Source of the DNA: Salminus brasiliensis
Lineage: Eukaryota; Chordata; Actinopteri; Characiformes; Bryconidae
Length of the DNA stretch: 64,000 nucleotides
Assembly (NCBI RefSeq): GCF_030463535.1
Contig: NC_132896.1
Coordinates: forward strand, 26,597,709-26,661,708
Direction: 5' to 3'
Under the pieces are notes generated by a model. That model was not told the origin of the DNA. It worked only from the letters and a program-made list of their open reading frames with translations, and did no database searches. How positions within the stretch are numbered: the first letter of the stretch is position 1; each line of letters opens with the position of its first letter. This document shows positions 25,236 through 64,000 of the stretch, in pieces. The position numbers were made by a program, and so were the translations under genes.

Positions 25236-25645
25236 TTTATTTTACTGTGTGGGTGATATTTTATATGTATGTATGTATTTATGCATATAAAATAAGGAAA
25301 TAGTAGATATTTATAGTTTATTCACAGTTATACATTCAGTATGTAGAGACTGAAACAGCAGAGGAAAGAGCACATATTATTAGAGGTCTTAAAAGAAGTC
25401 AGAAGGTGAAATAAGACTAGTAAGATGTTAGAAAAAGTGAACACCCTGCCATTTTAACACCCAGACGTATTTAATGTTATATTCAAAGGTAATTTGCATG
25501 ATCATGGTAATGATACAATGTGAGGGATAGTAAAAACGAGTTGCAGGACTGTAGAAGAATTCCTTCTGATGCTAAAAAAAGAAACTTGTGTCTCAAGGTG
25601 TCTAAATTACTATTTAACATTCAACAGAGCTGTGAAGAAGAAAGA

Positions 25646-52465
<26,820 letters not shown>

Positions 52466-52475
<10 letters not shown>

Positions 52476-52505
52476 GACTGGCTGTCCTCTGTGTCCAAAA
52501 TTCGT
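52466..52505 (-). CDS. znf185: znf185 candidate first coding exon
   Basis: A 40-nt exon bounded by a good acceptor (CTTTCACTACAG) and donor ACCG|GTGAGC. ATG at 52475-52473 gives MTT and ends in phase 1, fitting the next exon, which starts TC CGT (G+TC = Val). Mammalian ZNF185 has about 30 residues before this point, so either the N-terminus is shorter here or an earlier exon was missed; the frame stays open to the acceptor. Non-coding exons may lie at 55856-55884 and near 55985-56040, where donor-like sites occur on the minus strand. Confidence 0.35.
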
Positions 52506-52889
52506 CTGTAGTGAAAGCCTTGTTCTAATACAGAAGAAGGAGTCAGTGTGAGTTTTGTTAAATTAAATTGTATCTTACAAAAGTGGCAATCACTGTACGT
52601 CTCTGCTTTCTCGTAGAGGAAACACCGTTCAGGCAATGATTGGTTTAGCCATTGGCTGTTGCTTTTTTTTTTTTACTTAAAGGTGTGAGTTTTGCACTGG
52701 AGCTTTGAGGCTAATGTAGGAAACAGATATTGGAAGTTTATTAGCGCGGCAAAATGCCAAAAAACACATTTTCCAAAAATTCCATAAAGTTTAACATTTT
52801 GTAAAGCAATCGTTTACAGTTTTTGCCGATTGTGTACACTAAATGATTCAGATTGGTTTCTTATAATGTGCTTCCTTCTAAAGAGTCTT

Positions 52890-53025
52890 AAACATTTACA
52901 TTTACATTTATGGCATTTAGCTGATGCTCTTATCCAGAGCGACTTACAAGGTTACTCGTATTACAGAGGTGGGCCAATGTAGTGTTAGGAGTCTTGCCCA
53001 AGGACTCTTATTGGTGTAAAAGTTT
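52890..53025 (+). repeat. Dispersed repeat with GAGCGACTTAC core
   Basis: ACATTTACATTTATGGCATT, TTATCCAGAGCGACTTACAA and GAGTCTTGCCCAAGGACTCT. A very common teleost dispersed-repeat segment. The inverse copy is at 35521-35700. Confidence 0.55.
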
Positions 53026-53029
53026 TTCT

Positions 53030-56000
53030 ATAGTTTTTAAGGTAAGGTTTAGGCCTATGAACATTTTGTAGGCACATAGGGCACTGTAAAGCAAACTTTT
53101 ACCACCATTATTGTTATTATTATAGTTAAAACATACAGAGACTTAGAAGAAGTGTGTCCATTTGTTGTTTTGGACTAATAAACAATGAATAACTATATTC
53201 AAATGACTTCGGTTTGTAGACATTGCAACCCTGACTATCACTGTGAAATGCAAGCCCCTGATAGCAAAAGGAAAGGGGACCACTGTTGGCCCACTAATTG
53301 TAGAGCTGGTGGTCCAGTGGCATTTCATTCAGTGTTTTTTCCTTTGCTGGTGGTAAGGCAGAATATTAAACAAAATGCCACTTATCTTCTTTCGTTTTTC
53401 ACCAACAGTCTAAATGATTTGTTTTCCTTGTATTTCTTACTGTTATGAATTAGTGTAGTGAATAATGTTCAGTTTCAGCAACAACATTTTCATCTAAATA
53501 ATTTTATATCCAAACAATTATTATTTTTTCTCACAGTTTAGAACATTTGTCTTAGTTCATTTAATAAAATAAAAGTCTCTGTTGGAGAAGATTAAAAACT
53601 AGTTTGATCTTGTACACATGGCTGCCAGCCTTATCAAGCCAGCGGACCAATTCATGCCGGGTCTTTATTCAAACCAGTCTGAATGACTTTGTTTACATCT
53701 CAAATGACAAATGTTTTGTCCATTTTAATAATGAACAGCTTATCATACACTGTCAGAAACCTCAGAGGCAAGTCTATTTGCTATTCCTTAGCAATTTGAC
53801 ACTGTTTAAGGTAAGTGTAAACCTTGGCCACTGAACCTGTTTTGATTGATTGTCTATTTGAGGTAAAGGAGTAAACAGTGTAAATATGTTTATTGGCTGA
53901 ACTAAGTAAGTAACTGCTACCCATCATTTTGGTGGGGTGTTCACTCATTCTTCTGACATCTGGAATTTTCGATTCATTACTTAGCCACGCTGTCAAGCTT
54001 GTCCCACCACTTTCCCATCACACTATCTCTCTTTTACGCATACACATTTAACACGCCATCAGTCACTGTTTTACAGTTGCAGATTGTCCAACTGTGTTAG
54101 CAGCTATATGGTTGTGTGTAGTTTGGAATGAACTGGTCTTATTTAAATAAATATAGACATACATTGAACAGTGCCATATTTTGAGTGAACTACAGTCTTC
54201 ATTGATGGAAAAGGCTTAAGAACCTCTAGGCTAATCATTAAAAGATAACGTTAGTAGATTCCCTAATCAAAATGAGAAGGGTTTAAACTGACCTGCTACT
54301 AAAAACAAACCAGAATACTAAGCTGACGGACAGCTAAAGATGTACAAGCATACCCTGTACTCAATAACTTTCTTGAGTTCTTGGTTTTGGTTAAGTTTAC
54401 TGGCAATAAATGAGGTTCCATTAGTTCATAGATACAAAGGCTCATTAACTACCTTTAGTGTTTGTTTGAGTTGAATAAAACCAGTTAATCCACATGAGGT
54501 ATGTTTTTGGGCGAACTGACAAACTACTTAATACAGTGTAGATCATTCCAGTGGTTTACCAAACTGTAAACACAGTTAATACTCCGACCATATAAACCAA
54601 TTATTACACTGGCATGTCAGTTCTGTCCATTCTTTTTATTTCCGTGGGAGACATGTCGGAACCTTTTTTTGCCAACTGAAACAATATTACAATACTGTAT
54701 ATTACAAAGCAAGGGCAGTGATTTCCCCGGTAAAACACACAACTGATCTCATGAAAGTCTGCCAAAGTGGAATTCCACTGGTTTTTCAGCATCATTTAAT
54801 GTGAAATGGTGCACTGCCTGCAAACTTGCTGGCTTTGATTTCTTCACAGTGGTATTGATGGGAAGTAGGGGTCCACAACTCAAATACAGCTATAATATTT
54901 ACTGTCCAAATGAACCTGCTGTTATTTGTTGAAAAATGGTAAAGTCATGTTAAATGTAATAGAAAATCTATTTCCTTGGGCACTATTTTGCCTTACAGCG
55001 CCCTGCATGTATCCCTCCACCTTGAGCGGATTTTAAAAATACTTTTTTGTGCCGAAACTCTCAGGACTATCAGCAGTACTCCAGCCTCAGACAACATATC
55101 TGTAACCATAATCCATAATAAAATAGTTCCCAGTAATGTAGCTTTTAAAACTTTGAACATTTCAGATGGGTTCTACCACCACCACTGAGAACAACTGATA
55201 TTCTGTATGACTTTGCTTACATTTTGATGAGTGAATTACAGAGAAATTAAAATAATCAATAGAATTCCCCTCTAAACTCCTGAAGAACTGAAGCTTTCAT
55301 CCAGTACAAATAGCGTGAACCCTATAAACCATTGGTCTGTAGTAGCAAATCAATCACAATGCATTTGAGTGCCTGACCCAACCTCATGCTTCTGCATAAA
55401 ATGAGCTGAGTACCAAACAATGTGACACAAGATTAAACACTGTGACATTGCGACATGGAGAGACTTCCAAAAGCAAACAGGCAGGACAGGACAGGAGAGG
55501 GAAGAAAGCAATCATGGCGAGCAAACAGAGTGACAGGCAAATGGTTATATGAAGTCAAACAGTCTCAGAGCAACACACACCGTCAGAGGAGAGGCCCATT
55601 GCTTATGTATGCTGATCTAAGATCATCTCCCTTATCCATATTATCACATTCCCTAAGATTATGATAAGCATACCCTAGCTTAGCATGCTTGAAAAGGCCT
55701 CCACAGAAAGCGGGAAGCCGGCCTAAAACAATTTACAGGTGTTAATAAAAAAAGGTCTCCAATGAAAATGAATTCCATGACAAACAAGCTGTAAACTACT
55801 GCATAAGCTGAACCTTGGAGCACCATAAAACACTCTTTCACACATATAAACGTACCTTGGCTTAGGAAACACACATCCAACAGACTGCAGAACACCCAAA
55901 ATTGGCCCAGTGTGAGCTACACAAAGCTCAGACTGGACGAGATGAAGGACTGAACAGCAGGAGTACAGTACACACTTACTCACTCAGCGATACTGAGAAA

Positions 56001-56690
56001 GGCTGCCTGTTTGACAGCTGTCTCCTGGAGTGAACAGGTATAGGCGTTGGCAGAGACGGACTAGCTAAGCCAGTTAGAAGTAGGCGTGTATGCGTGTGTG
56101 TGTGTGTGTGTGTGTGTAATAGTGTAATAGGAGGAGTCCTTTTCTATTTACCCAAATCTCACATTTTTTTTCTATGTGTCATTTTTCCAGACAAAGACAA
56201 GACAAGAGGTGTATGTGAGATAAACAATTCAACACTCAGAGATCTCACACAGATTCCTCCCTCTGCTGATCACAGCAGGTCTAGGATCAGTGCTAACTGC
56301 TTGAACCTTTGACAAGACCTTCCTAGGCCAGGACGGCAACACAGCTGCGAGATCAGCCACACAGGTGCAGGATGTGTCTGACCAATGGGTTCCAAAGGGA
56401 CTATTTGTGTAAAGCTCAGTGAATAAGCACACAGTGTGCATGGTCTTCATTAGAGCGAAACATCAGGGGAATAATACAGCGGCATTAGAGTCAGAATCAG
56501 AAACCACACTCGGAAACGCTCTCTATGGTAATAGGTATGCAAGTATATGTAGTTTTGCCATGTAGTAAATGGGCTAAAGACTGATCCAGTCTGAGTGATG
56601 AAAATCTATATATTTTATTGGCCAATTACAGTTGCATGTTTGAGAAATGTGTCTTTGTTAAAAAGGACATTTTCACTACCCTTCAAATTC
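53030..56690. other. Non-coding stretch upstream of znf185
   Basis: No convincing coding exon was found. The longest frames (for example 55723-55983 minus, 53185-53448 plus) show no family resemblance. Possible znf185 5' UTR exons are 55856-55884 (good acceptor GTTCTGCAG and donor GTACGT) and one ending near 55985 before GTGAGTAAGT, both on the minus strand. A (GT)n run lies at 56092-56118. Confidence 0.4.
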
Positions 56691-56699
56691 TAGAATAAT

Positions 56700-57092
56700 C
56701 ATTCAGAAAGTTTGGAAATAATGTTGAAATGTTCGAAAACACCCTTCAAAAGTTTGGAATTGCTGATCTGTCTGAAATCACCAGTGAAAAGTTCAGAAAT
56801 ACTGTAAAAAAAAATTGGGAATCACTGCAGGACTTCTCCCTTCAAAAGTTTGGAATCACTTTTAAAATATGTGGAATTCACATTCAAAAGTTAGGAATCA
56901 CTGTTCAGAAGTTCTGAATTGCTGCTCAGAAGTTTGGAATTGCTGCTCAGAACTTTCAAAGCACTGCAAATGTTTAGAGTCATTGTTCAAAAACAGAATC
57001 AGTGTTCAAAAGTCTTTGAAATCATCAATCGACAGTTCGGAATCCTTGCTAAAAAGTTAGGAATCACTGAGTATATGTTTGGAATTACTGTA
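56700..57092. repeat. Degenerate minisatellite, unit about 20-27 bp
   Basis: About 13 diverged units around the word AAAAGTTTGGAATCACTG or CAGAAGTTTGGAATTGCTG. The translated frames (for example 56729-56917, 56869-57060) are repetitive LQKFGIT-like strings and are not considered genes. Confidence 0.7.
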
Positions 57093-57799
57093 ATAATACT
57101 GTACTAATAATACAAATGTGGTTGTTCATAAAATAACTCTTAATACTTTATATACATGTAAAAAACCTAATGCTAAAATTACAGGTTTCAAACAACAAAT
57201 AAAACGCTGTGAGAGAGCTGTAGGTGATTACACTAACTGAGAATGCAGTATAGCATTAGGAATAAACAAAACAATATATATTTAGAAGGTTTATTTACTT
57301 TGAAAAGTTAATAATAATAATAATAATTTCATAATACTGGATCATAGTGTATTGTTTACTAATATCCATGCCATAACAGTTATCCCATTAAACTTTACAT
57401 TGTACTTTACTATCAGTTTCACGTCTCACTTTTATATAACACAGCATCAAAGTTATTAATGTGACGAGTGTTGTTGTTATTGTTCATTGCTCATTTACTT
57501 AAACTAACCTTAAAATGTTCTTAAATAATGAATTAATACAACATTCATATCCATCTTTCACATCAAATCCATATTCTCCATATTATAACAGAGTGTTACG
57601 CTCTAAAAATGCATGTTGTGTCACATCACTGCTGACAGCAGGACAGGAAAAGAACTGCTGACTGGCTCTCTGTGGACAGTGTTATTTACCTGTGGGACGA
57701 GCTGCGTTGTCACTGGCAACACAAAATACGGAGGTGTGGCTCCGACAGTGCTCTGTGAAACACACACCCATAAAGCACTAGACCGTTTCACAGCTTAGG

Positions 57800-58420
57800 T
57801 GGAGGAATAAAAGCGGTCATCCTCACCTTAGGTTGGTTGGTCAGGAACAACTCAAGAACACCAGTGTCACAGTCTACAGTCCAGCAAGTCTGCCGACTGC
57901 CTTCTTCGTAATTTAACTCTATTTTCTTCAGCATAACCTCAAACCAATCAGCTAGACAGTTGAAACTTGGACACAATGTGGGTATTCCAACTGGGCAGTA
58001 TCTCCAAACTGTATCTCTCAAAGGTGGTTTGTGGAGTGGATAAAACAGGGTAACTTTAAGCTTTCAAACAAGCCTTCCCAAAGTCCTGACCTCAATCCTA
58101 TCAAAAATATGAGAACTGTGCCTAAAGGTTGGTTCTGTGCCAGGAAACCAATACATTTAATTAAACGGTACCAACTCTGCCAGAAACAGTGGTCAAATAT
58201 CTTTTCAGATGTCTGCCTGAACTTTGTTGCTGTCTACCAAAAGCTTCTGTTCAAGTGGGCACCTTTCTGATCATTTAACCAAATATTAGGTGTGTGTATA
58301 TGTATATTTTTTTACTTGACTTTTGATATCAGAAAGAAATCACTGAAAGGCCAACATTGCCATGATATTGATGTCCATAAGTGTATGTAAACAGAGACTT
58401 TACAAATGAGGAGATCGGTC
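57800..58420 (+). pseudogene. Tc1-like transposase relic
   Basis: Plus-strand translation from 58031 gives SNKPSQSPDLNPIKNM, the third catalytic region of Tc1 transposase (usual SQSPDLNPIEN), here with Lys in place of the catalytic Glu. It continues as LCQKQWSNI. Upstream sequence is frameshifted. The right end includes TCCATAAGTGTATGTAAAC, a known Tc1 end. Confidence 0.6.
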
Positions 58421-59629
58421 ACTAGTTGAAATATGAATGGGAGTCCTGTAATGCTCAACATGGCATCTGTTTACGAAAAAACGTCCTGCCTGTCAACAAA
58501 TATAGCCAATTAGCTCGCTGGTTACACCACCCCATCGCCCAATGTGTGTACCCAGAACAAGCAGCAAAATAAGGTTTTCAAGCATTTTTTAGCCAAACGC
58601 TATAAACTATTCATGAAGTATTCAGATTTTATCAGTGATTAGAGTATTTTAGCCTCTCTGAATTAATTCATATGAATCCTGGTCTCACATGACTGGGAAA
58701 ACTGCCCAGCGGTGTTGCAAAGATGGCCATCGAGTTGACAGACTCGCCTTTAAGGATATTGATGTAAATCTCTGAACACAAGTCCAGATGCTTTGTAACT
58801 TTCACACAAATAAAGATTGGCCTCCAAACTTCCACAGGTTTTGACCCAGCATCTGCATCTCCACTCAGAGTTTCTCTGTACCTTTTCCTCTTCTGCCCTG
58901 GGCTGGACAAGCGACTGCTGTGCATTCACACTCCACCAAGCGGCCCTGTAACAGTTTCACGCCAGCTACCACCTAACCCACACCACAAACAGGTTGGACA
59001 ACCTGAGCTGATGTCTCTGAGTCACAAGCTCAGCTGCAATGTGTATCATTGTTCCAAGAACGCCAAGTATCTCATCAACATCCCCCTCTGTCACCATGCA
59101 GAGAACAGGAATGCGAATAATGTGCTGTGGGACAGGCTGAGCCGCATCAGCGTCTGTGTGGTCACTGTGATGTATTGTGATGTAGTGGAGATAAATGGGT
59201 GAAAGGATCCAGGCAGAGGTGGTGAAGGGCGTTAGCGATTGAGGGCGTGGAGTGGGAATATGCGCAGCACATTGCGCAATGCAAGCACACAGCCATAGTT
59301 TGCCCATTTCTAGAACATTCTTAACCCTTGTTTATATTCATATTCTACTTCAAATTGAGGAGACACTACATCAAGATTTAGTTCATTCTGTTTGTTATTA
59401 CTTTGTATACAGTACTTACAGCATACTACTGAAGCAGAACTTAGCACTGTGTTACAGTCAGAAACCACTTTTCATTGATTTACTTTCCATTCATTCCAGT
59501 CATTCATTCTCCACTTTTAAGGAGATTAGATAAGATGATTCACCTCCATAAAGAAGGAGAAAGTCAAGTAAATAAGCTTCAAAAACTGGGAGTTGATAGA
59601 TCTCCTAACAACCGTGCAAGACCTGAGGC

Positions 59630-60440
59630 TCAGTATTGTGTGTGGCCTCCACGTGCCTGTATGACCTCCCGACAATGCCTGAGCATGCTCCTGATGAGGA
59701 TCTCCTCCCAGACCTGGACTAAATCATCCGCCAACTCCTGGACAGTCTTTGAACCTGCTTTCATCTGTGAAGAGCACAGGGCGCCAGTGGCAAATTTGCC
59801 AATCCTGGTGTTCTCTGGCAAATGCCAAGCGTCCTGCACGGTGTTGGGCTGTGAGCACAACCCCCATCTGTGGACGTCGGGCCTTCATACCATCCGCATG
59901 GAGTCGGTTTCTAACTGCGGACACATGCACATTTGTGGCCTGCTGGAGGTCATTTTGCAGGGCTCTGGCAGTGCTCCTCCTGTTCCTCCTTGCACAAAGG
60001 CGGAGGTAGCGGTCCTGCTGCTGGGTTGTTGCCCTCCTACAGCCTCCTCCACGTCTCCTGGTGTACTAACAGACACAGCAAACCTTCTTGCCACAGCTCG
60101 CATTGATGTGCCATCCTGGATGAGCTGCACTACCTGAGTCACTTGTGTGGGTTGTAGAGTCCGTCTCATGCTACCACGAACCTTCAAAAGTGATCAAAAC
60201 ATCAGCCAGAAAGCATAGTTACTGAGAAGTGGTCTGTGGTCCCTAGCCTGCAGAACCACTCCTTTATTGAGTTTGTCTTGCTAATTGCCAATAATTCCAC
60301 CTGTTGTTTATTCCATTTGCACAACAGCATGTGAAATTGATTGTCAATCAGTGTTGCTTCCTAAGTGGACAGTTTGATTTCACAGAAGTTTGATTTACTT
60401 GGAGCTATATTGTGTTGTTTAAGTGTTCCCTTTATTTTTT
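59630..60440 (-). pseudogene. Decayed Tc1-like transposase, second lineage
   Basis: Minus-strand pieces in order: [20 protein letters not shown] (60140 region, helix-turn-helix), [33 protein letters not shown] (first catalytic Asp), then the C-terminal REVIQARGGHTQY stop at 59630. The middle, with the second Asp and Glu, is deleted and the frame is broken. The flank 60330-60440 has the CTAAGTGGACAGTTTGATTT end. A plus-strand fragment at 59530-59620 (MIHLHKEGESQVNKLQKLGV) may be the N-terminus of another relic. Confidence 0.65.
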
Positions 60441-60476
60441 TAGTATAATAGTATATATATAACAGACACATAAAGG

Positions 60477-60520
<44 letters not shown>

Positions 60521-60523
<3 letters not shown>

Positions 60524-62146
60524 TCATGCCCGAAAGTATTCATACCCCTGTCAAAGTTTGACTTAAATTTACTTTTATTTAACCAGAAATTATATTTTTG
60601 CCTGGAAATGACACAGGCATCTCCCAGGAGATAACACAATGATGTACAAGAGGCATCATTGTGGGAAAAAATATTTCTCAGCTTTTATACACATTTGAAC
60701 AAAAAGTGGCATGTCCAAAATTATTCATACCCTTCTCAATAATTAATAGAAAAGCCTTTATTGGCTATTACAGCAATCAAACGCTTCCTGTAATTGCTGA
60801 CCAGCTTTTTGCATGTCTCCACTGGTATTTTTGCCCATTCATCTTTAGTGATGAGCTCCAACTCTTTGAGGTTCGAGGGTCTCCTTGCCATCACCCTGAT
60901 CTTTAGCTCCCTCCACAGATTCTCAATTGGATTCAAGTCAGGACTCTGGCTGGGCCACTGCAAAACATTAATGTTTTTGTCTGCTAACCATTTCTTCACC
61001 ACTTTGGCTGTGTGTTTTGGGTCGTTGTCGTGCTGAAATGTCCACCGGTTCCCAAGGCCAAGTTTCTCTGCAGACTGCCTGATGTTGTTGTTGAGAATCT
61101 TGATGTATTGCTCTTTTTTCATGGTGCCATTTACTGCGATCAAGTTCCCTGGTCCATTGGCTGAAAAACACCCCAAAACATTAGGTTCCCACCACCATGT
61201 TTGACAGTGGGGATGGTGTTCTTAGGGTTGAAGGCTTCTCCTTTTTTACGCCAAATGGTGCACACATCATTGTGGCCAAACAATTCAATTTTTGTTTCAT
61301 CTGACCATAAAACAGAACACCAGAAGTCTTCTTCTTTGTCCAGATGAGCATTTGCAAAGGTCAAGCGGGCTTTTGTGTGCCTTTTCTGGAGAAGTGGTGT
61401 CCTCCTTGGCCTGCGTCCGTGGAACCCAGCAGTGTGCAGTGTCCGTTGAACTGTCTGCCTTGAGATGTCGCCACCAGCAGAGTCACCTCCACCTCCAGAT
61501 TCACCAGGATGGCCTTGGTGGTGATCCTTGGATTTTTCTTCACCTCTCTCACTATTCTCCTGGCCAGCACAGGTGTCACTTTTGGCTTCCGACCACATCT
61601 TCTGAGATTTTCCACAGTGCGGAACTTCTTGTATTTTTTAATAATACTTTGCACTGTAGCCACTGGAACTTGAAAACATTTTGATATGGCTTTATAGCCC
61701 TTTCCTGACTTGTGAGCGGCCACAATGCACAGCCGCAGGTCCTTAGTGAGCTCCTTTGTCTTAGCCATGACTGTCCACAAACCAACTGCAGAGAGCTGCT
61801 GTTTTTCTCCTGTTGAGTTGATTAAAACAGCTGTTCCCAATGAATCAGGGTAATTAGGATGCTTTAAAACAGCTTGGACTATTTGGAATGGTATAGAACT
61901 TTGGATTTTCCCATATACTGTGACAGTTTTCAAAGGGTATGAATAATTTTGGACATGCCACTTTTTGTTCAAATGTGTATAAAAGCTGAGAAATACTTTT
62001 TCCCACAATGATGCCTCTTGTACATCATTGTGTTATCTCCTGGGAGATGCCGGTGTCGTTTCAAGGCAAAAATATAACTTCTGGTTAAATAAAAGTAAAT
62101 TTAAGTCAAACTTTGCCAGGGGTATGAATACTTTCGGGCATGACTG
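60521..62146 (-). mobile_element. Nearly complete Tc1/mariner element with long TIRs
   Basis: Left end CAGTCATGCCCGAAAGTATT and right end AATACTTTCGGGCATGACTG are exact inverse copies, and the inverted repeats extend about 210 bp with few mismatches. TATA flanks both ends, as expected for insertion at TA, here within a (TA)n run (60481-60520). The length of about 1.63 kb is normal for Tc1. It carries one transposase pseudogene. Confidence 0.92.
60736..61768 (-). pseudogene. Tc1-like transposase, two frameshifts
   Basis: Start MAKTKELTKDLR at 61768. N-terminal helix-turn-helix AHKSGKGYKAISKCF and VATVQSIIKKY, a GRKPK basic motif, then a frame change near 61475-61500. ISRQTVQRTLHTAGF, WSDETKI (first Asp), MFWGVF, then a second frame change near 61165-61180. 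HDNDPKHT (second Asp), SPDLNPIENLW (Glu), stop at 60736. All three DDE residues are present and the total length (about 344 codons) is that of intact Tc1 transposases. The protein is not expressible as it stands. Confidence 0.88.
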
Positions 62147-62149
62147 TAT

Positions 62150-62690
62150 ATATATAAAAGAAAAAATATATATACATACATGCTAACGTTAGAAAATCTA
62201 CACTGAACCACCTTCCTGCCTAACAGGACATGACTAGCTAACATTAGTTCTTCATCATTTTGTGTTTATCAGGCACTTCTTTTCTGCCAGATTCTTTCCA
62301 GTGGTCCTGCTCCGTTTAGTCTCTGTTACGTGTCTGTAGGCTTTTTGAAAATGTGCAAAAAACACAGATTTTTACATTTTTAAAAAGACAGGCTGATCTT
62401 TGAAGGCATGGAAAAATCTCCCGGCCGATTTGCGCAAAAATGCAAGCAAATCTGAAAAGACTGGAAGCTATGATAATGGTAAAGAGTGGATGCACTGAAC
62501 ATTGAAACATCTGGTATTATATGTAGTTGTTGAGGCTTCCGTGTCATTTTCTGTAAATTAACTCATCCTTTGCCCGTCCCCCGTGACACAGAACAATAAA
62601 TAATCAGTACATAAAGGGTTATTTAACTGGAAGTCTGTGCTTTTGATAGCAAAAATGTGTCCATTAAAAATCAAAATGTAAGACAACAAT
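62150..62690. other. Spacer between Tc1 element and nsdhl 3' end
   Basis: AT-rich and without a recognised gene or repeat. A minus AATAAA signal at 62697-62692 (within ATTTATTTATTG on the plus strand) may end nsdhl transcripts. Confidence 0.4.
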
Positions 62691-62691
62691 A

Positions 62692-63281
62692 TTTATTTAT
62701 TGAGTAATGTATTGAGAAAGTGAACTGTTCATATAAAATATAAAGTCTTTAAACTGTCTTTGTAGAACCATCAATGAATGGACATTATTCAAAAATACAA
62801 AAAACGGCACTGGGCAGCAAAATATAAAGCTTATAGCTATTTATATTGACCCCAATAAAAAACACATTGGGAGAGGTACAAAGAAGTACTTTGTTAATTA
62901 AATTGCCTACACAGTAAACATGGGTAATCCAGCATATTTCAGGTTCAAAACGCTGCAAGAGAATGAGAATCAAAGGCTTCACAGCATGCAAAGGTCTATT
63001 TTTTTTTACTGCAGTCAAGATGCATAAACACATGCAAGAACCTGACCACAGATGAGTGTTTTGTCTACATTATGCTTCATGAATAGCAGCCCAGCAAATA
63101 TTAATGACAGTGGACTAAACTCTGCAGCCAGTATCTTGAACAAAAGTTCTGTCTGTTTAAATTTACAGTGCCTGAGATCATTGGCCAAAATAAATATCAG
63201 TCTAGATCAGCACTCCTATGTTATATGAGTCTAAATTATACAGACTCATTCACAGCCAACTGAAAAGGGCTCGCTCAGATA
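62692..63281 (-). other. nsdhl: nsdhl 3' UTR (probable extent)
   Basis: Follows the nsdhl stop on the minus strand, without ORFs of interest. An AATAAA lies at its far end. The end point is inferred from this signal alone. Confidence 0.4.
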
Positions 63282-63614
63282 CTAGGCCCCCCTCCGCAGA
63301 TGTGGGTAGCTGGCCACAGTTTGGGCTATAGCCTCCTGCAAGCTCACTAGTGGCTTGTAGCCCATGTCCTGTTTGGCCCGTGCACAGCTGTAGTAGTGGT
63401 GGGTTCCAGCCAGGGCCACACGCATTGGGGTGAAAGTAGGCTTTATGGTCACCAGGGGGCGCAGCAGCAAGGTTAGCAGCCAGAGCAGCAGGGCTATTCC
63501 ATAGACCAGTGTGTAGGGCAGGTGGTAGCGAGGGGCATCATATCCCAGACCCACCAGCACCTGTGACATGAAGTCCCAAAAGCGGATAGGCTCATCATTA
63601 GTTATGTGGTAAGC
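63282..63614 (-). CDS. nsdhl: Sterol-4-alpha-carboxylate 3-dehydrogenase, last coding exon
   Basis: NAD(P)-dependent enzyme of post-squalene cholesterol synthesis (C4 demethylation), in the ER membrane and on lipid droplets. Only the last coding exon is in the window: acceptor CCTTTCCTCACAG, then 110 codons in phase 0 and TAG. It starts AYHITNDEPIRFWDFMSQ, followed by a hydrophobic segment (LVYGIALLLWLLTLLLRPL), TFTPMRVALAGTHHYYSCAR, MGYKPLVSLQEAIAQTVAS and HLRR. All match the C-terminus of human NSDHL in order. The short-chain dehydrogenase YxxxK site is encoded outside the window. The intron from 63615 to the window end shows no other feature. It lies upstream of and in line with znf185, as in human Xq28. 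Confidence 0.95.
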   Translation of the reverse strand, partial: AYHITNDEPIRFWDFMSQVLVGLGYDAPRYHLPYTLVYGIALLLWLLTLLLRPLVTIKPTFTPMRVALAGTHHYYSCARAKQDMGYKPLVSLQEAIAQTVASYPHLRRGA

Positions 63615-64000
63615 CTGTGAGGAAAGGAAAACGACAGAATGGATTTAGGGAGGCAATGCGGCACATCAAGATGTTCAGTAAATGTGGGTTCCTTTTCGAT
63701 TAAACTGGCCAATGGGAGATTTTTTTTAAATAGCCATATTTTTTTTCCTTTTAATGGACAAAGTTGGCATTATAAATTCTTAGATAAAACAATGTATGTC
63801 AACTGTCTATTTAAATGATATACACCTAATATAAACACATTTACCATAATGAAGATAATCGCTTAGACAGCATTTTTTTTATTACACAGTTCTACAATGT
63901 TTAATGTTTTAGTGATCTTCAATTCCCACTAGCTACAACATCTATCAGACGATGCCAACAATGCTGGGAAGGTGAAAGCCTCCTCTGACTCGAATCCAGC

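Noticed and set aside
54604-54795. Minus-strand frame MSPTEIKRMDRTDMPV as a possible znf185 N-terminus
   Set aside because: It runs to a stop without a donor in phase and does not match ZNF185.
59475-60137. 220-aa plus-strand open frame
   Set aside because: Antisense of a decayed Tc1 transposase read on the minus strand.
61292-61684. 130-aa plus-strand open frame
   Set aside because: Antisense of the Tc1 transposase pseudogene.

Overview
The window is nuclear DNA of a ray-finned (teleost) fish. Genes are split by GT-AG introns. Introns and spacers are AT-rich and full of fish-type repeats: Tc1 relics, TIR/MITE elements, tRNA-derived SINEs and microsatellites. No bacterial, viral, rRNA, tRNA or CRISPR features were seen. 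An ostariophysan is possible, but the sequence does not settle the species.

Five protein-coding genes are present. (1) plp1 (+, 152-9718) encodes the DM20-type myelin proteolipid in seven exons whose lengths match mammalian PLP1/DM20. A further in-phase terminal exon at 12281-12451 resembles the alternative C-terminus of the sister family GPM6A/B. (2) rab9b (-, 16684-17292) has its whole coding sequence in one exon, a long 3' UTR carrying a Tc1 relic, and a probable non-coding first exon in a CpG-rich block near 18.5 kb. (3) fut11 (+, 21464-23444) is a three-exon GT10 fucosyltransferase, with a probable non-coding first exon near 20.1-20.3 kb. (4) znf185 (-, about 25646-52505, 37 exons reconstructed by eye) is an actin-associated LIM protein. 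Its N-terminal motifs and C-terminal LIM domain match mammalian ZNF185. Its middle is built from many small frame-neutral exons, including an array of 11 related Pro/Lys/Thr-rich repeat exons. (5) nsdhl (-, last coding exon 63282-63614) is cut by the window edge.

Layout: plp1 and rab9b converge, rab9b and fut11 diverge, fut11 and znf185 converge with poly(A) signals about 100 bp apart, and nsdhl lies upstream of znf185 in the same orientation. The plp1/rab9b pairing matches human Xq22 and the nsdhl/znf185 pairing matches human Xq28. fut11 (human chromosome 10) sits between them here. The genes are not an operon-like system; their shared interest is evolutionary.

The most interesting points are the M6-like alternative terminal exon downstream of plp1, the symmetric repeat-exon array of znf185 with a recurrent non-consensus GTTT donor and a recent duplication that left a relic exon stub, and a cluster of clathrin-box, DPF and DLL-type short motifs in consecutive znf185 exons. 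The nsdhl side of znf185 (53-62.2 kb) is repeat-dominated and holds an almost complete Tc1 element with matching terminal inverted repeats and a twice-frameshifted transposase.
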